From Bacteroidota bacterium (GTDB taxonomy: Bacteria; Bacteroidota; Bacteroidia; Chitinophagales; Chitinophagaceae), in contig JAUZNZ010000039.1 in the NCBI GenBank assembly GCA_030706735.1, forward strand, positions 1 through 35,615: a stretch of DNA of 35,615 nt, in the 5' to 3' direction. Made by a program: the position numbers and the translations under genes. The notes under the pieces are model-generated. The model had not been told where the DNA came from. It made no database searches and saw only the letters and a list, made by a program, of their open reading frames with translations. Of this stretch, positions 24,351 to 32,277 are shown one piece after another. Each line of letters begins with the position of its first letter. Position 1 is the first letter of the stretch.

Positions 24351-26348
24351 ATGATGAAATTCCTGATGAGGCCCATGGCGCTTGCCATTTGGGTACTTGC
24401 TGCGGGTCCGAGCTGCCTCGCGCAAAAAACGCAAAGCGTATATGATCCCGCCGGCCTGTTTGCCCCCGGCTTCTATACCGACAAAGCCCAGCCGTTTCAT
24501 TCGGCGAATGGCGCGCCCGCTGCAAATTACTGGCAGAACCGGGCCGATTATACGATCAAGGCAAGCCTGGATACCGTGAAGAACGAACTGAGCGCCAACG
24601 AGGTCATCAGCTATACCAATAACAGCCCCGATACGCTACGAACGCTATGGCTGCAGCTGGATCAGAATACCTATCGCGCCGATGCGCGCGCTAACTTCTA
24701 TACCGAACCGGCGCCCACGGAGTTTACGAAAGGGTATTCCATTGAATCCACGAAGGTCAACGGGCAGGATGCGGAAGTGGTGATAACCGATACGCGAATG
24801 CAGATCCGGTTAAGACATCCGTTGGCGCCCAAGAGCGGGAGCCTGAGCATTTCGATCCATTACCACTATACTATTCCTGGCGCCTTTGGCAGCCGCACAG
24901 ATTGGGTGGCTACGCGGAACGGCAAGATCTATGAGATCGCACAGTGGTATCCCCGTATGTGCGTCTATGACGACCGCGAAGGTTGGAACACCCTACCCTT
25001 CCTGGGCAGCGGAGAATTTTACTGCGAATATGGAGACTTTGACTATACGGTTACCGTGCCGGCGGGCATGATCGTAGCGGGATCCGGGGAGTTGCAAAAC
25101 CCTGGGGAGGTGTTGACGAAGAAGGAGCAGACTCGATTGGCGCAGGCGAAGAACAGCGATCAGACCGTGATGATCCGGGACGCGGCGGATATCGGCTCCG
25201 AGGCCGGCGTGGGCGCGGGGGCCGGCGTGGGGGGCCGCATGAGTTCGGGCAAGCTGCGAAGCTGGCATTTTAAGATGAAGAATACGCGGGATGTCGCGTT
25301 CGGGGCGTCGCGCGCCTATTTGTGGGATGCGGCAAGGGTTAAAGTTGGGAAATCGCGGCAGGCACTGGCGATGTCGGTCTATCCGGTAGAAAGCGCCGGT
25401 GACAGCGCCTGGGGACGCGCCACGGAATACCTTAAAGCCTCGATGGAAGAATTTTCCTCGACCTGGTTCGAATATCCCTATCCGGTAGCGATCAACGAGG
25501 CAGGCATCGCGGGAGGCATGGAATATCCCGGCATCGTATTCGACGGCATGACCGATAAGGGGAAGGTCTTGTACTGGGTGACGGCGCATGAGATCGGGCA
25601 TAACTGGTTCCCTATGATCGTCGGTTCCGACGAACGACGGTATGGCTGGATGGACGAGGGTTTTAATACGTTCATCGATGTGTTAGCCTCAGACCATTTC
25701 CATGGAGGCGAATATGCTCCGAAGCGGGATGATGAATACGCTCCCGGTGGCGGCAACCCCGCAGACGAGATCCTTCCCTGGCTGAAGGATCCAGCCGCCC
25801 CGATGATGATGACGCGGGCCGACGCCATACCGGAGAAGTACCGGCATGCGATGACCTATTTCAAGCCTGCATTCGGCCTGGTGCTGCTGCGGGATGCGAT
25901 ACTCGGCAAGGAGCGTTTTGATTACGCTTTCCGGCAGTATATCCGGAACTGGGCATTCCGTCACCCCTCGCCTGTCGATTTCTTCCGCACGATGGACAAT
26001 GAGGCGGGCGAAGATTTGAGTTGGTTCTGGCGGGAGTGGTACTATAACAACTGGACTCTCGACCTGGCAGTACAGGACGTCAGCTACGTGGATGGCGATC
26101 CGCAGAAAGGGGCTCGTATAACGATTGCCAACCTAGACAGGATGGCTATGCCTGCCGATCTGGAACTGACCTGGAAGGACGGGCACAAGGAGCGGATCAG
26201 GCTGCCCGTGGAGACCTGGCTGCAATCGGGCGTTCATGTGGTGGCCGTGCCGTCTGGGCAGGCGCTGGCTCAGGTCAGCGTCGACCCGGACCACCTGCTG
26301 CCGGATGAGAATCGGGGGAATAATATGTGGAAGGCGGGGTCTAAATAG
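24351..26348 (+). CDS. Secreted M1-family zinc metallopeptidase (aminopeptidase N-like)
   Basis: An exported peptidase of 665 residues removing N-terminal amino acids from peptides. The signal peptide covers residues 1-25 (cleavage near CLAQ); the ATG at 24351 or 24354 is preferred over the TTG at 24342. The N-terminal beta domain (40-250) has a Gly/Ala-rich insertion near 285-300. The catalytic domain carries the GGMEYPGI substrate motif (a GAMEN equivalent) and HEIGH (413-417) with the third zinc ligand Glu436, exactly HExxH-x18-E. No C-terminal sorting domain is seen, so it is probably periplasmic. A monocistronic gene upstream of tRNA-Val. Confidence 0.88.
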   Translation: MMKFLMRPMALAIWVLAAGPSCLAQKTQSVYDPAGLFAPGFYTDKAQPFHSANGAPAANYWQNRADYTIKASLDTVKNELSANEVISYTNNSPDTLRTLWLQLDQNTYRADARANFYTEPAPTEFTKGYSIESTKVNGQDAEVVITDTRMQIRLRHPLAPKSGSLSISIHYHYTIPGAFGSRTDWVATRNGKIYEIAQWYPRMCVYDDREGWNTLPFLGSGEFYCEYGDFDYTVTVPAGMIVAGSGELQNPGEVLTKKEQTRLAQAKNSDQTVMIRDAADIGSEAGVGAGAGVGGRMSSGKLRSWHFKMKNTRDVAFGASRAYLWDAARVKVGKSRQALAMSVYPVESAGDSAWGRATEYLKASMEEFSSTWFEYPYPVAINEAGIAGGMEYPGIVFDGMTDKGKVLYWVTAHEIGHNWFPMIVGSDERRYGWMDEGFNTFIDVLASDHFHGGEYAPKRDDEYAPGGGNPADEILPWLKDPAAPMMMTRADAIPEKYRHAMTYFKPAFGLVLLRDAILGKERFDYAFRQYIRNWAFRHPSPVDFFRTMDNEAGEDLSWFWREWYYNNWTLDLAVQDVSYVDGDPQKGARITIANLDRMAMPADLELTWKDGHKERIRLPVETWLQSGVHVVAVPSGQALAQVSVDPDHLLPDENRGNNMWKAGSK

Positions 26349-26361
26349 ACTCCGAAAAATT

Positions 26362-26392
26362 TTTGCCAAAAGACCTACAGACCTTATCTTTG
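26362..26392 (+). promoter_or_regulatory. Promoter of tRNA-Val, perfect Bacteroidetes consensus
   Basis: TTTG at 26362-26365 and TATCTTTG at 26385-26392 are separated by exactly 19 bases, a full match to the -33 TTTG / -7 TAnnTTTG consensus of the primary sigma factor of Bacteroidota. Transcription would start near 26399, 30 bases before the tRNA. Confidence 0.8.
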
Positions 26393-26428
26393 CCGTCCTT
26401 TACCGGGTTTTCTGCCAGGTAAAGTCAA

Positions 26429-26503
26429 GGGAGTTTAGCTCAGTTGGTTCAGAGCATCTGCCTTACAAGCAGAGGGTCGGCGGTTCGAGACCGTCAACTC
26501 CCA
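26429..26503 (+). tRNA. tRNA-Val (anticodon TAC)
   Basis: The 75-base gene folds as a cloverleaf with acceptor GGGAGTT/AACTCCC, D arm GCTCAGTTGGTTCAGAGC, anticodon stem TCTGC/GCAGA around loop CTTACAA (anticodon TAC), and T arm with GGTTCGAGACC. The discriminator is A and CCA is not encoded. A hairpin terminator begins five bases downstream. Confidence 0.95.
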
Positions 26504-26508
26504 CGAAG

Positions 26509-26536
26509 AAGACCCCGAGAGATCGGGGTCTTTTTT
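26509..26536 (+). terminator. Rho-independent terminator of tRNA-Val
   Basis: AAGACCCCGA and TCGGGGTCTT form a 10-base perfect stem with a GAGA tetraloop, followed by T residues. It also lies at the 3' end of the convergent flavin reductase gene and could serve both sides, since A residues flank the other arm. Confidence 0.9.
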
Positions 26537-27065
26537 ATTTCATTTTTGAGGGCAGCCGGATGGTGTCGCCTGCCACCATGAATGAGCCACTCCCAAGATG
26601 GTGGAGGGTCTTGGGATGTTTGATCTTCGGGTTGATCCAGGCCTTTTTGACTTCGAGCACGAAGAAATTGTATTTATTGACCAGGGTGGTATCGACGACC
26701 TTGCATTCCAAATTGGCATAACAGTGCGGGAGGAGGGGCGCCTTGACAAGAGAAGCCGGTTTCCAGCTCAGGGAGAAAGCCGCAAATTTATCCGTATCCC
26801 TTCCCGATGAATTGCCGACCTGCACGACTTCCTTCGAAAGTTCAACCGTTGGAATGGCAATCACGCATTCCTTCGTTGCCTTCAGGATACTGAAGGTATA
26901 ATCCCGATTACTGATGACGCAGCCGATGAGCGGGGGTTCGAATTCCAGCATGGTATGCCAGGACATGGTCATGACATTTCTTTTGTCGCCTCTTGCCGTC
27001 GTCAGCATGACGACGGGCCCGGGCTCAAGCAGACCATAGACTTTTGAAAGTGGGAAGGATCTCAT
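26535..27065 (-). CDS. Flavin reductase-like / FMN-binding split-barrel protein
   Basis: The 176-residue cytoplasmic protein belongs to the flavin reductase-like domain family (PF01613), which bind FMN and reduce free flavins or other small molecules. The N-terminal GPVVMLTTARGDKRNVMTMS and SWHTMLEFEPPLIGCVIS segments are the flavin-binding strands, with the later region CVIAIPTVEL and VGNSSGRDTDKFAAFSL typical of the family. The substrate cannot be told; some homologues supply reduced flavin to monooxygenases. Transcribed leftward after the small membrane protein gene, separated from it by three bases, so probably co-transcribed. Confidence 0.8.
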   Translation of the reverse strand: MRSFPLSKVYGLLEPGPVVMLTTARGDKRNVMTMSWHTMLEFEPPLIGCVISNRDYTFSILKATKECVIAIPTVELSKEVVQVGNSSGRDTDKFAAFSLSWKPASLVKAPLLPHCYANLECKVVDTTLVNKYNFFVLEVKKAWINPKIKHPKTLHHLGSGSFMVAGDTIRLPSKMK

Positions 27066-27068
27066 TTC

Positions 27069-27494
27069 TTATACGGCGCCTTTTTTAGTTTGTTTCAACG
27101 CCTTTCGTACGGCCGAAATGACCACAGCCACCCAAAAGACCAGCTGAACAAAGAGCAGGGTCAGCATGCCCCAATTGAAGGCGCCGGTCCTATGCGCCAG
27201 TGAGCAGATCGCGATGGTCATCACCGACAGGCAAATCAAGGTGACCCCGACCTGGAGCCATCGCCATTTTATCGATACCAAATAATATTTTCGGCTAAGG
27301 ATATGTGCTAGCCAGGTAACGGACAAAATAAGGATCACGGGCAGAAAAAATACGTTCAGTCCATAGGAATAGCTACCAAAAACATAAAACGTGTCATGCA
27401 GCTGAATATCAATGGTCCTGTTGCCGACAATGAACGGCGGCAGCAACATGGCGAGGAGTAGCCATAATTCCGGGAAGCGAAAAAAAATCTTCAT
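27069..27494 (-). CDS. Small four-helix membrane protein with cytochrome oxidase-like HDT motif
   Basis: The 141-residue product (start at 27494; the longer frame would overlap the divergent gene) has hydrophobic segments at about 10-25, 45-68, 80-100 and 107-129, and a basic C terminus. Residues 28-38, IDIQLHDTFYV, resemble the HDTYFV segment of heme-copper oxidase subunit I, but the ligand histidines that follow it there (AHFHY) are replaced by GSYSYG. It therefore probably does not bind heme by that site. I have no function for it. It is upstream of the flavin reductase gene, in the same direction. Confidence 0.65.
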   Translation of the reverse strand: MKIFFRFPELWLLLAMLLPPFIVGNRTIDIQLHDTFYVFGSYSYGLNVFFLPVILILSVTWLAHILSRKYYLVSIKWRWLQVGVTLICLSVMTIAICSLAHRTGAFNWGMLTLLFVQLVFWVAVVISAVRKALKQTKKGAV

Positions 27495-27524
27495 TTGTCC
27501 GAAGATAATATCACTAATATAAAA

Positions 27525-28040
27525 ATGCAACCCAGGAGTCTAAAAAGGACTGGCACGGACTTTGTTTTATGTATATCCCCGGCCCTCCCGCAGCTAACCT
27601 TGAATGGACTATTTTTGAAAGTAGAACTACCATATATTCTTCTTGCTGAGGACGATCCGGACGACCAGCTCACCTTTTCGGAGGCTTTTTCAAAGCTAAA
27701 CTCCTCTGTTTCATTGAAGATCGTCCAGGATGGCGATGAACTCCTGGATTTTCTCGATGGGTGTCCTGATCCGCTCCTTCCGCTTATCATGGTACTGGAT
27801 TACGAAATGCCGCATCTGACCGGCGCCGACGTGCTGCGATATCTTGCCGTCTGCCGGAGATTCAACCACATTCCTAAAATTGTCTGGAGCACGTCGACAC
27901 GTGAAAAAGATATTTCCGAGTGCATGCAACTGGGCGCCGCGCGCTATTTTACCAAGCCCGCCACGAACCAGGAATTGGAAGAATTCATCATTGGGGTCTA
28001 TGCATTCGTCAACCGCCAGTTCCAGATGGTGCAGGATTGA
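27525..28040 (+). CDS. Single-domain response regulator (CheY/Rcp1-like)
   Basis: A receiver domain with no output domain. The acidic pocket is EDDPDD, the phosphoacceptor Asp lies in MVLDYEMP, and the switch Thr/Ser (VWSTST) and Lys (YFTKP) follow. Such stand-alone receivers in Bacteroidota usually act in phosphorelays with hybrid or bacteriophytochrome-type kinases. Start choice is uncertain: ATG at 27525 gives 171 residues, whereas the conserved domain begins at LKVELPYILLAEDD, right after a TTG at 27615. No kinase gene is adjacent. It lies 49 bases upstream of arsR but ends before the arsR promoter; a functional link is unlikely. Confidence 0.75.
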   Translation: MQPRSLKRTGTDFVLCISPALPQLTLNGLFLKVELPYILLAEDDPDDQLTFSEAFSKLNSSVSLKIVQDGDELLDFLDGCPDPLLPLIMVLDYEMPHLTGADVLRYLAVCRRFNHIPKIVWSTSTREKDISECMQLGAARYFTKPATNQELEEFIIGVYAFVNRQFQMVQD

Positions 28041-28041
28041 A

Positions 28042-28072
28042 TTTGGATTTTCCCATATTTATCGTAATATTG
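28042..28072 (+). promoter_or_regulatory. Promoter of the arsenic operon
   Basis: TTTG at 28042-28045 and TAATATTG at 28065-28072 are 19 bases apart, matching the Bacteroidetes consensus except for one base of the -7 element. The -7 element lies inside the palindrome at 28061-28084. Confidence 0.6.
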
Positions 28073-28084
28073 CAATGTAATGAT
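28061..28084. promoter_or_regulatory. Probable ArsR operator
   Basis: An imperfect 24-base palindrome beginning ATCGTAAT and ending GTAATGAT, centred on the perfect 8-base ATTGCAAT (28069-28076). It overlaps the -7 element and lies 5 bases before the arsR start codon, where an ArsR/SmtB dimer would block transcription until trivalent arsenic is bound. Binding is inferred. Confidence 0.5.
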
Positions 28085-28089
28085 GTAAT

Positions 28090-28422
28090 ATGGGGCTCAC
28101 CAAATCCGAAATTTTCACCGAAAGGCAGAACAGACTCTCGTCCATGATGAAGGCCCTGGCTCACCCGGCCCGGATCGCCATTGTCCAGCATCTGATCAAG
28201 ACAAATGCCTGTATCTGCGGCGACCTGGTAGATGAACTCGGCCTGGCCCAGCCCACGATATCCCAGCATTTGAAAGAACTGAAGAACGCCGGGCTGATCA
28301 AAGGAACCATCGAAGGAACCAGCGTATGCTACTGCATCGACGAGAAGACCTGGAAAATGTATCAAAAAGAATTTGCCGCCTTTTTTGTCACCTATCAAGC
28401 GGCAACGAATTGTTGCAAATAA
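28090..28422 (+). CDS. arsR: ArsR/SmtB-family arsenic-responsive repressor
   Basis: A 110-residue winged-helix repressor. The HTH is at about residues 43-68 (GDLVDELGLAQPTISQHLKEL), the wing at 70-83. Candidate As(III) ligands are Cys41 and Cys43 (ACIC, at the start of the DNA-recognition helix region as in classical ArsR), Cys80 and Cys82 (VCYC), and a C-terminal Cys108-Cys109 pair. It heads the operon, followed after 11 bases by arsM, and a palindromic operator sits over its own promoter, so it is expected to be autoregulated. Confidence 0.88.
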   Translation: MGLTKSEIFTERQNRLSSMMKALAHPARIAIVQHLIKTNACICGDLVDELGLAQPTISQHLKELKNAGLIKGTIEGTSVCYCIDEKTWKMYQKEFAAFFVTYQAATNCCK

Positions 28423-28433
28423 AAACATTTACA

Positions 28434-29249
28434 ATGGAAACTACCGAACAAATCAAAGACATGGTCAGGCAGAAGTACAGCCAGATCGCACTGCAGGACA
28501 AGGATGACAATCAATCCTCCTGCTGCGGTTCCGGTTGCTGCTCCCTGGAAACGACGAATATCATGACCGACGACTACAGCACCCTCGAGGGCTACAACCC
28601 CGACGCCGACCTTGGACTCGGATGCGGTCTCCCCACGCAATTCGCAAGGATCAAAAAGGGCGACGTCGTCATCGACCTGGGATCCGGAGCAGGTAATGAC
28701 TGCTTCATCGCAAGGTCTGAAACCGGCGAAACCGGGAAGGTCATTGGCATCGACTTCACGCCGGCCATGATCGAGAAAGCAAGGGCCAATGCCGACAAAC
28801 TCGGCTTTCACAACGTCGAATTCCGGCAAGGGGACATCGAGAAAATGCCGGTGACCTCCGGCACGGCCGACGTCATCGTCAGCAATTGTGTCCTGAACCT
28901 GGTTCCGAATAAATTGGGCGTATTTCGGGAAATGTACCGTGTACTCAAACCCGGCGGCCATTTCTGCATCTCCGATATCGTCCTTGCCGGCGCATTGCCG
29001 CAAAAGATCCGGGAAGCCGCGGAAATGTATGCCGGCTGCGTGTCGGGCGCCATCCAAAAGGAAGCCTACCTGGAACTCATTGATCGGACGGGATTCAAGC
29101 AGGTTGCCGTGCAGAAAGAGAAACTGATTTCCCTGCCCGACGATATTTTGAGCCAATATCTATCCGAAGACGATGTGAGGGCATTCAGGCAATCGGGCGC
29201 CGGCATTTACAGCATCACCGTTTATGCCGAGAAAGCTGACGAGTCATGA
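28434..29249 (+). CDS. arsM: Arsenite S-adenosylmethionine methyltransferase ArsM
   Basis: ArsM methylates As(III) to mono-, di- and trimethyl species using SAM. The 271-residue protein has SAM motif I DLGSGAGND (81-89) and the three conserved arsenic-binding Cys: 64 (GLGCGLP), 152 (SNCVLNL) and 202 (AGCVSGA). An extra Cys-rich CCGSGCC at 30-36 is probably an additional metalloid-binding site near the N terminus. The ATG at 28434 was chosen because the domain begins there; the frame opens earlier inside arsR. Its TGA overlaps the ATG of the aquaporin gene as ATGA. Confidence 0.93.
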   Translation: METTEQIKDMVRQKYSQIALQDKDDNQSSCCGSGCCSLETTNIMTDDYSTLEGYNPDADLGLGCGLPTQFARIKKGDVVIDLGSGAGNDCFIARSETGETGKVIGIDFTPAMIEKARANADKLGFHNVEFRQGDIEKMPVTSGTADVIVSNCVLNLVPNKLGVFREMYRVLKPGGHFCISDIVLAGALPQKIREAAEMYAGCVSGAIQKEAYLELIDRTGFKQVAVQKEKLISLPDDILSQYLSEDDVRAFRQSGAGIYSITVYAEKADES

Positions 29250-29902
29250 TCAAGAAATCCGTTTCGGAACTGCTCGGAACGTTTGCCCTCGTCTTTTGCG
29301 GAACAGGCGCCGTCATCATCGACAAGGAAACGGGAGGCGGCGTCTCGCATGTGGGCGTTGCCATCACGTTCGGCCTCATTGTCATGGCTATGATCTATGC
29401 ACTCGGAGAAATCTCCGGCGCACATATCAATCCGGCAGTCAGTATTGCGTTCGCGCTATCGGGCAGACTTCCTGGGCGGGCGTTGCCCTACTATATCACA
29501 AGCCAGGTCGCCGGGGCCCTGGTGGCGAGTATCGTGCTTAAAATGTTGTTTCCTGCCAACGATCTGCTGGGGACTACCCTTCCCGCCGGCTCGGATCTTC
29601 AGTCCTTCGTGCTGGAATTTATCCTGACCTACTTCCTGATGCTCGTCATCATGCATGTTTCCACGGGGCCGAAGGAGCAGGGACTATTTGCCGGCATCGC
29701 CGTAGGTTCCGTCATTTTGCTGGAGGCGATGTTCGCCGGACCGATCTGCGGCGCATCCATGAACCCGGCCCGATCGCTTGCCCCTGCGTTGGTATCGGGT
29801 CATTTTGAGAGCCTTTGGCTATACCTGGTCGCCCCCGTGGGAGGGGCCGCTCTGGCGATACCGACCTGGAAATACCTGACCGATAAAAAGTCAAGCATAT
29901 GA
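29246..29902 (+). CDS. MIP-family aquaporin, probable arsenite channel (AqpS-like)
   Basis: A 218-residue six-helix channel with two NPA motifs, INPAVS (62-64) and MNPARS (173-175). In ars operons of other bacteria, aquaporin AqpS lets As(OH)3 or methylated arsenicals flow out down their gradient and replaces the ArsB pump. No ArsB/Acr3 pump or ArsC is present in this operon, so this channel is the apparent exit route, with ArsM keeping the free arsenite low. Start and stop both form ATGA overlaps, with arsM and with the phosphoesterase gene. Confidence 0.85.
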   Translation: MIKKSVSELLGTFALVFCGTGAVIIDKETGGGVSHVGVAITFGLIVMAMIYALGEISGAHINPAVSIAFALSGRLPGRALPYYITSQVAGALVASIVLKMLFPANDLLGTTLPAGSDLQSFVLEFILTYFLMLVIMHVSTGPKEQGLFAGIAVGSVILLEAMFAGPICGASMNPARSLAPALVSGHFESLWLYLVAPVGGAALAIPTWKYLTDKKSSI

Positions 29903-30666
29903 AAATCGCATTGTTCTCCGATATACATGCCAACCTGCCGGCGCTGGAAGCCTTCTTTGAACAGGTCGGTGCGAGTAAGCCCGATGCCCTCTATTGCCTG
30001 GGGGATCTGGTGGGCTATAATATCTGGCCGAATGAAGTCATTCGAGAGATCCGCCGCCGGGGCATCCCTACGATTGCGGGCAATTATGATTTCGGAATCG
30101 GGCGCAGCAGCGATGATTGCGGCTGCGCGTATAAGACGGATGATGAAAAAGCGAATGGCGCGATCTCCATCTCCTTCACCAACGAGGTCGTCGGGGATGA
30201 TGAACGAAATTATCTGCGTACCCTGCCCGCTCATCTGAAGATCGAATTCCAGCTTAACCAGGACAAATTGAATCTGCTTCTGGTGCATGGCAGTCCCCGG
30301 CGGATCAATGAATACCTTTTCGAGGACAGAGAGGAAAAAAGCCTGTTGCGTATCATGGAGGATGCCGACGCAGACGTCATGTGCTTCGGGCATACGCATA
30401 AACCCTACCACCGCGTGTTGAATGCGGGCGGACAGGAACGTTTTCGTCATGCGATCAATATCGGCTCCGTGGGCAAGCCAAAGGACGGCAATCCGAAGGG
30501 AGGATATGTTCTCTTACACATCGACGCGGAGAGCAGCATCGGTAAAAAGGACAGTATCCGGGTGGAGTTTGTCCGTTTCGACTACGATGTCGAAAAGGCG
30601 GCGAGGGCGGTGGAGAAAAGCCCCTTGCCGGATGCGTATGCGGAAAGTCTGCGTAAAGGAGTATGA
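29899..30666 (+). CDS. Calcineurin-like metallophosphoesterase in the arsenic operon
   Basis: A 255-residue YfcE/MJ0936-type phosphoesterase. All metal-site motifs are visible: SDIHAN (Asp8, His10), GDLVGY (35-40), GNYD (61-64), LVHGSP (His130) and GHTH (164-167). A CGC motif at 74-76 could bind a metalloid. Family members hydrolyse phosphodiesters or phosphomonoesters; the substrate is unknown. It is coupled by ATGA overlaps on both sides, to the aquaporin and to the monooxygenase genes, so it is very probably made with them. It could act on an arsenylated or phosphorylated metabolite, which is speculation. Confidence 0.85.
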   Translation: MKIALFSDIHANLPALEAFFEQVGASKPDALYCLGDLVGYNIWPNEVIREIRRRGIPTIAGNYDFGIGRSSDDCGCAYKTDDEKANGAISISFTNEVVGDDERNYLRTLPAHLKIEFQLNQDKLNLLLVHGSPRRINEYLFEDREEKSLLRIMEDADADVMCFGHTHKPYHRVLNAGGQERFRHAINIGSVGKPKDGNPKGGYVLLHIDAESSIGKKDSIRVEFVRFDYDVEKAARAVEKSPLPDAYAESLRKGV

Positions 30667-32258
30667 AAGCTATGCAAGATACAGGCGAAGTGTTGATCGT
30701 CGGTGCAGGTCCAACAGGATTGATGCTGGCCTGTCAACTTGCCTTACGCGGAATCCCCTTCCGGATCATCGACACCAACAGAGATCATACCACTCAATCG
30801 CGCGCCATTGTCATTCATGCCGCCTCCATGGAACTATTTGCGCAAATGGGCGTTGCCGACCGTTTTTTGGAGCTTGGAAAACCTGTCCAGGCCATTAATT
30901 TTATCGTAAAAGGAAAAGTTGCCGAGCATATTGCGCTGTTTTCCGAATTCGGAAAGAGTCTGACGGAATTTCCGTTCTTCCTGGCGCTGGAACAATCGAA
31001 AACAGAAAAGCTGCTATCGGATTATCTTGAGAAGCGCGGTCATACCGTGGATTGGAATACCGAATTGATCTCCCTGACCCAGACCACGGAACAAGTCCAG
31101 GCCGTTCTCAGAAAAGATGGAGTAAAGGAAGAGGGAGCGGCGGCCACGTGGCTCGTCGGCGCGGATGGAGCAAAAAGCAAGGTCAGACACCTCCTGAACA
31201 TTCCCTTTGGAGGGGAAACCTATCCCATGGACCTATTTGTGCTTGATTGCAAGATAGACTGGCCATTAAAGAATAATGAATTGTCGATTGCCTTTTCCGA
31301 TCATTCCTTTGCCGGCTTCTTCCCTTTGCCTGAAGACAGGTGTCGCGTGGTCGGTTTTGTACCAGACGAATTTGCAGGTAAGACGGATCTCCGATTTGAG
31401 GATGTGCAGGCAGGTTTTGCAGACCGAATGCAGATGGACGCCCGACTCTATGATCCCAGCTGGATCTCGACCTATCGGGCTCATCATCGCTATGTTTCCG
31501 AGTTCAGGAAGGGCCGCTGTTTTCTCGCGGGAGACGCCGCGCATGTACACTCTCCCGTGGGCGCCCAGGGAATGAATACCGGTTTGCATGATGCCTATAA
31601 CCTGGCGTGGAAACTGGCCCTTGTCATGCAGGGCAAAGCAAAGGAAACGCTGCTTTCCTCTTACCAGGACGAGAGACTTCCTTTTGCCCGGCAACTGGTG
31701 CGAACAACGGACAGGGCATTTGGCTTTACGGTCAGCCGAAGTCCTTTTGTGAAAGTCATGCGCATGCACGTCGCGCCGCACCTGCTGGCCCTTGTCGTAA
31801 AGATCAAATTCATTGCCCGCTTCGTATTCAAGAATATCTCTCAAATCGGCATAACGTACAGGAATAGCGCCTTTGAAAAAGCTTCGGAAGGATCCTTTCC
31901 GCCTGCCGCGCCCAAGCCCGGACAGAGGCTGCCTCTTATCGGGTTTGAGGACAGCGCGGGACGGCTCGTCAATGTCCAGCATGTAGTAAATACCGTTACG
32001 TTCCATCTTCTCATCCTGCTTGAAGAGGCCAAGGGAGATAGGGCGCATGGGTTAACAGACCTTGCCGGGAAATACCCCGACATCATTTCTGTACGCTCCA
32101 TTCCTTTAGCAAAAGGATCAGCTCCGTTGTTTCAGCGACTGGGAATAAAAAAGGAAGGATTCTTCCTCATACGGCCCGACCTATATATTGCCTATCGCAG
32201 CAGCCGTCTGGAGACAGACGGCCTGGCCATATACCTTGATTCATTCCTCACTCGATGA
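30663..32258 (+). CDS. FAD-dependent monooxygenase (PHBH family) in the arsenic operon
   Basis: A 531-residue class A flavoprotein monooxygenase. GAGPTGLM (14-21) binds the FAD ADP moiety, a GADGAKSKVR-type motif follows near residue 168, and GDAAHVHSP with QGMNTGLHDAYNLAWKL starts near residue 289. The C-terminal 120 residues form the thioredoxin-like tail found in phenol hydroxylase and RebC/PgaE relatives. The reaction would be NAD(P)H- and O2-dependent hydroxylation of an aromatic or other substrate. Its ATG overlaps the phosphoesterase stop (ATGA). In this context it could oxidise trivalent organoarsenicals, but the substrate is not shown by sequence. Last gene of the operon. Confidence 0.85.
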   Translation: MKAMQDTGEVLIVGAGPTGLMLACQLALRGIPFRIIDTNRDHTTQSRAIVIHAASMELFAQMGVADRFLELGKPVQAINFIVKGKVAEHIALFSEFGKSLTEFPFFLALEQSKTEKLLSDYLEKRGHTVDWNTELISLTQTTEQVQAVLRKDGVKEEGAAATWLVGADGAKSKVRHLLNIPFGGETYPMDLFVLDCKIDWPLKNNELSIAFSDHSFAGFFPLPEDRCRVVGFVPDEFAGKTDLRFEDVQAGFADRMQMDARLYDPSWISTYRAHHRYVSEFRKGRCFLAGDAAHVHSPVGAQGMNTGLHDAYNLAWKLALVMQGKAKETLLSSYQDERLPFARQLVRTTDRAFGFTVSRSPFVKVMRMHVAPHLLALVVKIKFIARFVFKNISQIGITYRNSAFEKASEGSFPPAAPKPGQRLPLIGFEDSAGRLVNVQHVVNTVTFHLLILLEEAKGDRAHGLTDLAGKYPDIISVRSIPLAKGSAPLFQRLGIKKEGFFLIRPDLYIAYRSSRLETDGLAIYLDSFLTR

Positions 32259-32277
32259 AAACTCGAAGAACGGATCC

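Noticed and set aside
26236-26721. 161-codon frame running through the tRNA-Val gene
   Set aside because: It crosses a certain tRNA and its terminator and has no homology.
28326-28433. Upstream extension of arsM inside arsR
   Set aside because: The extra 36 residues have no similarity to ArsM and translate arsR in another frame.
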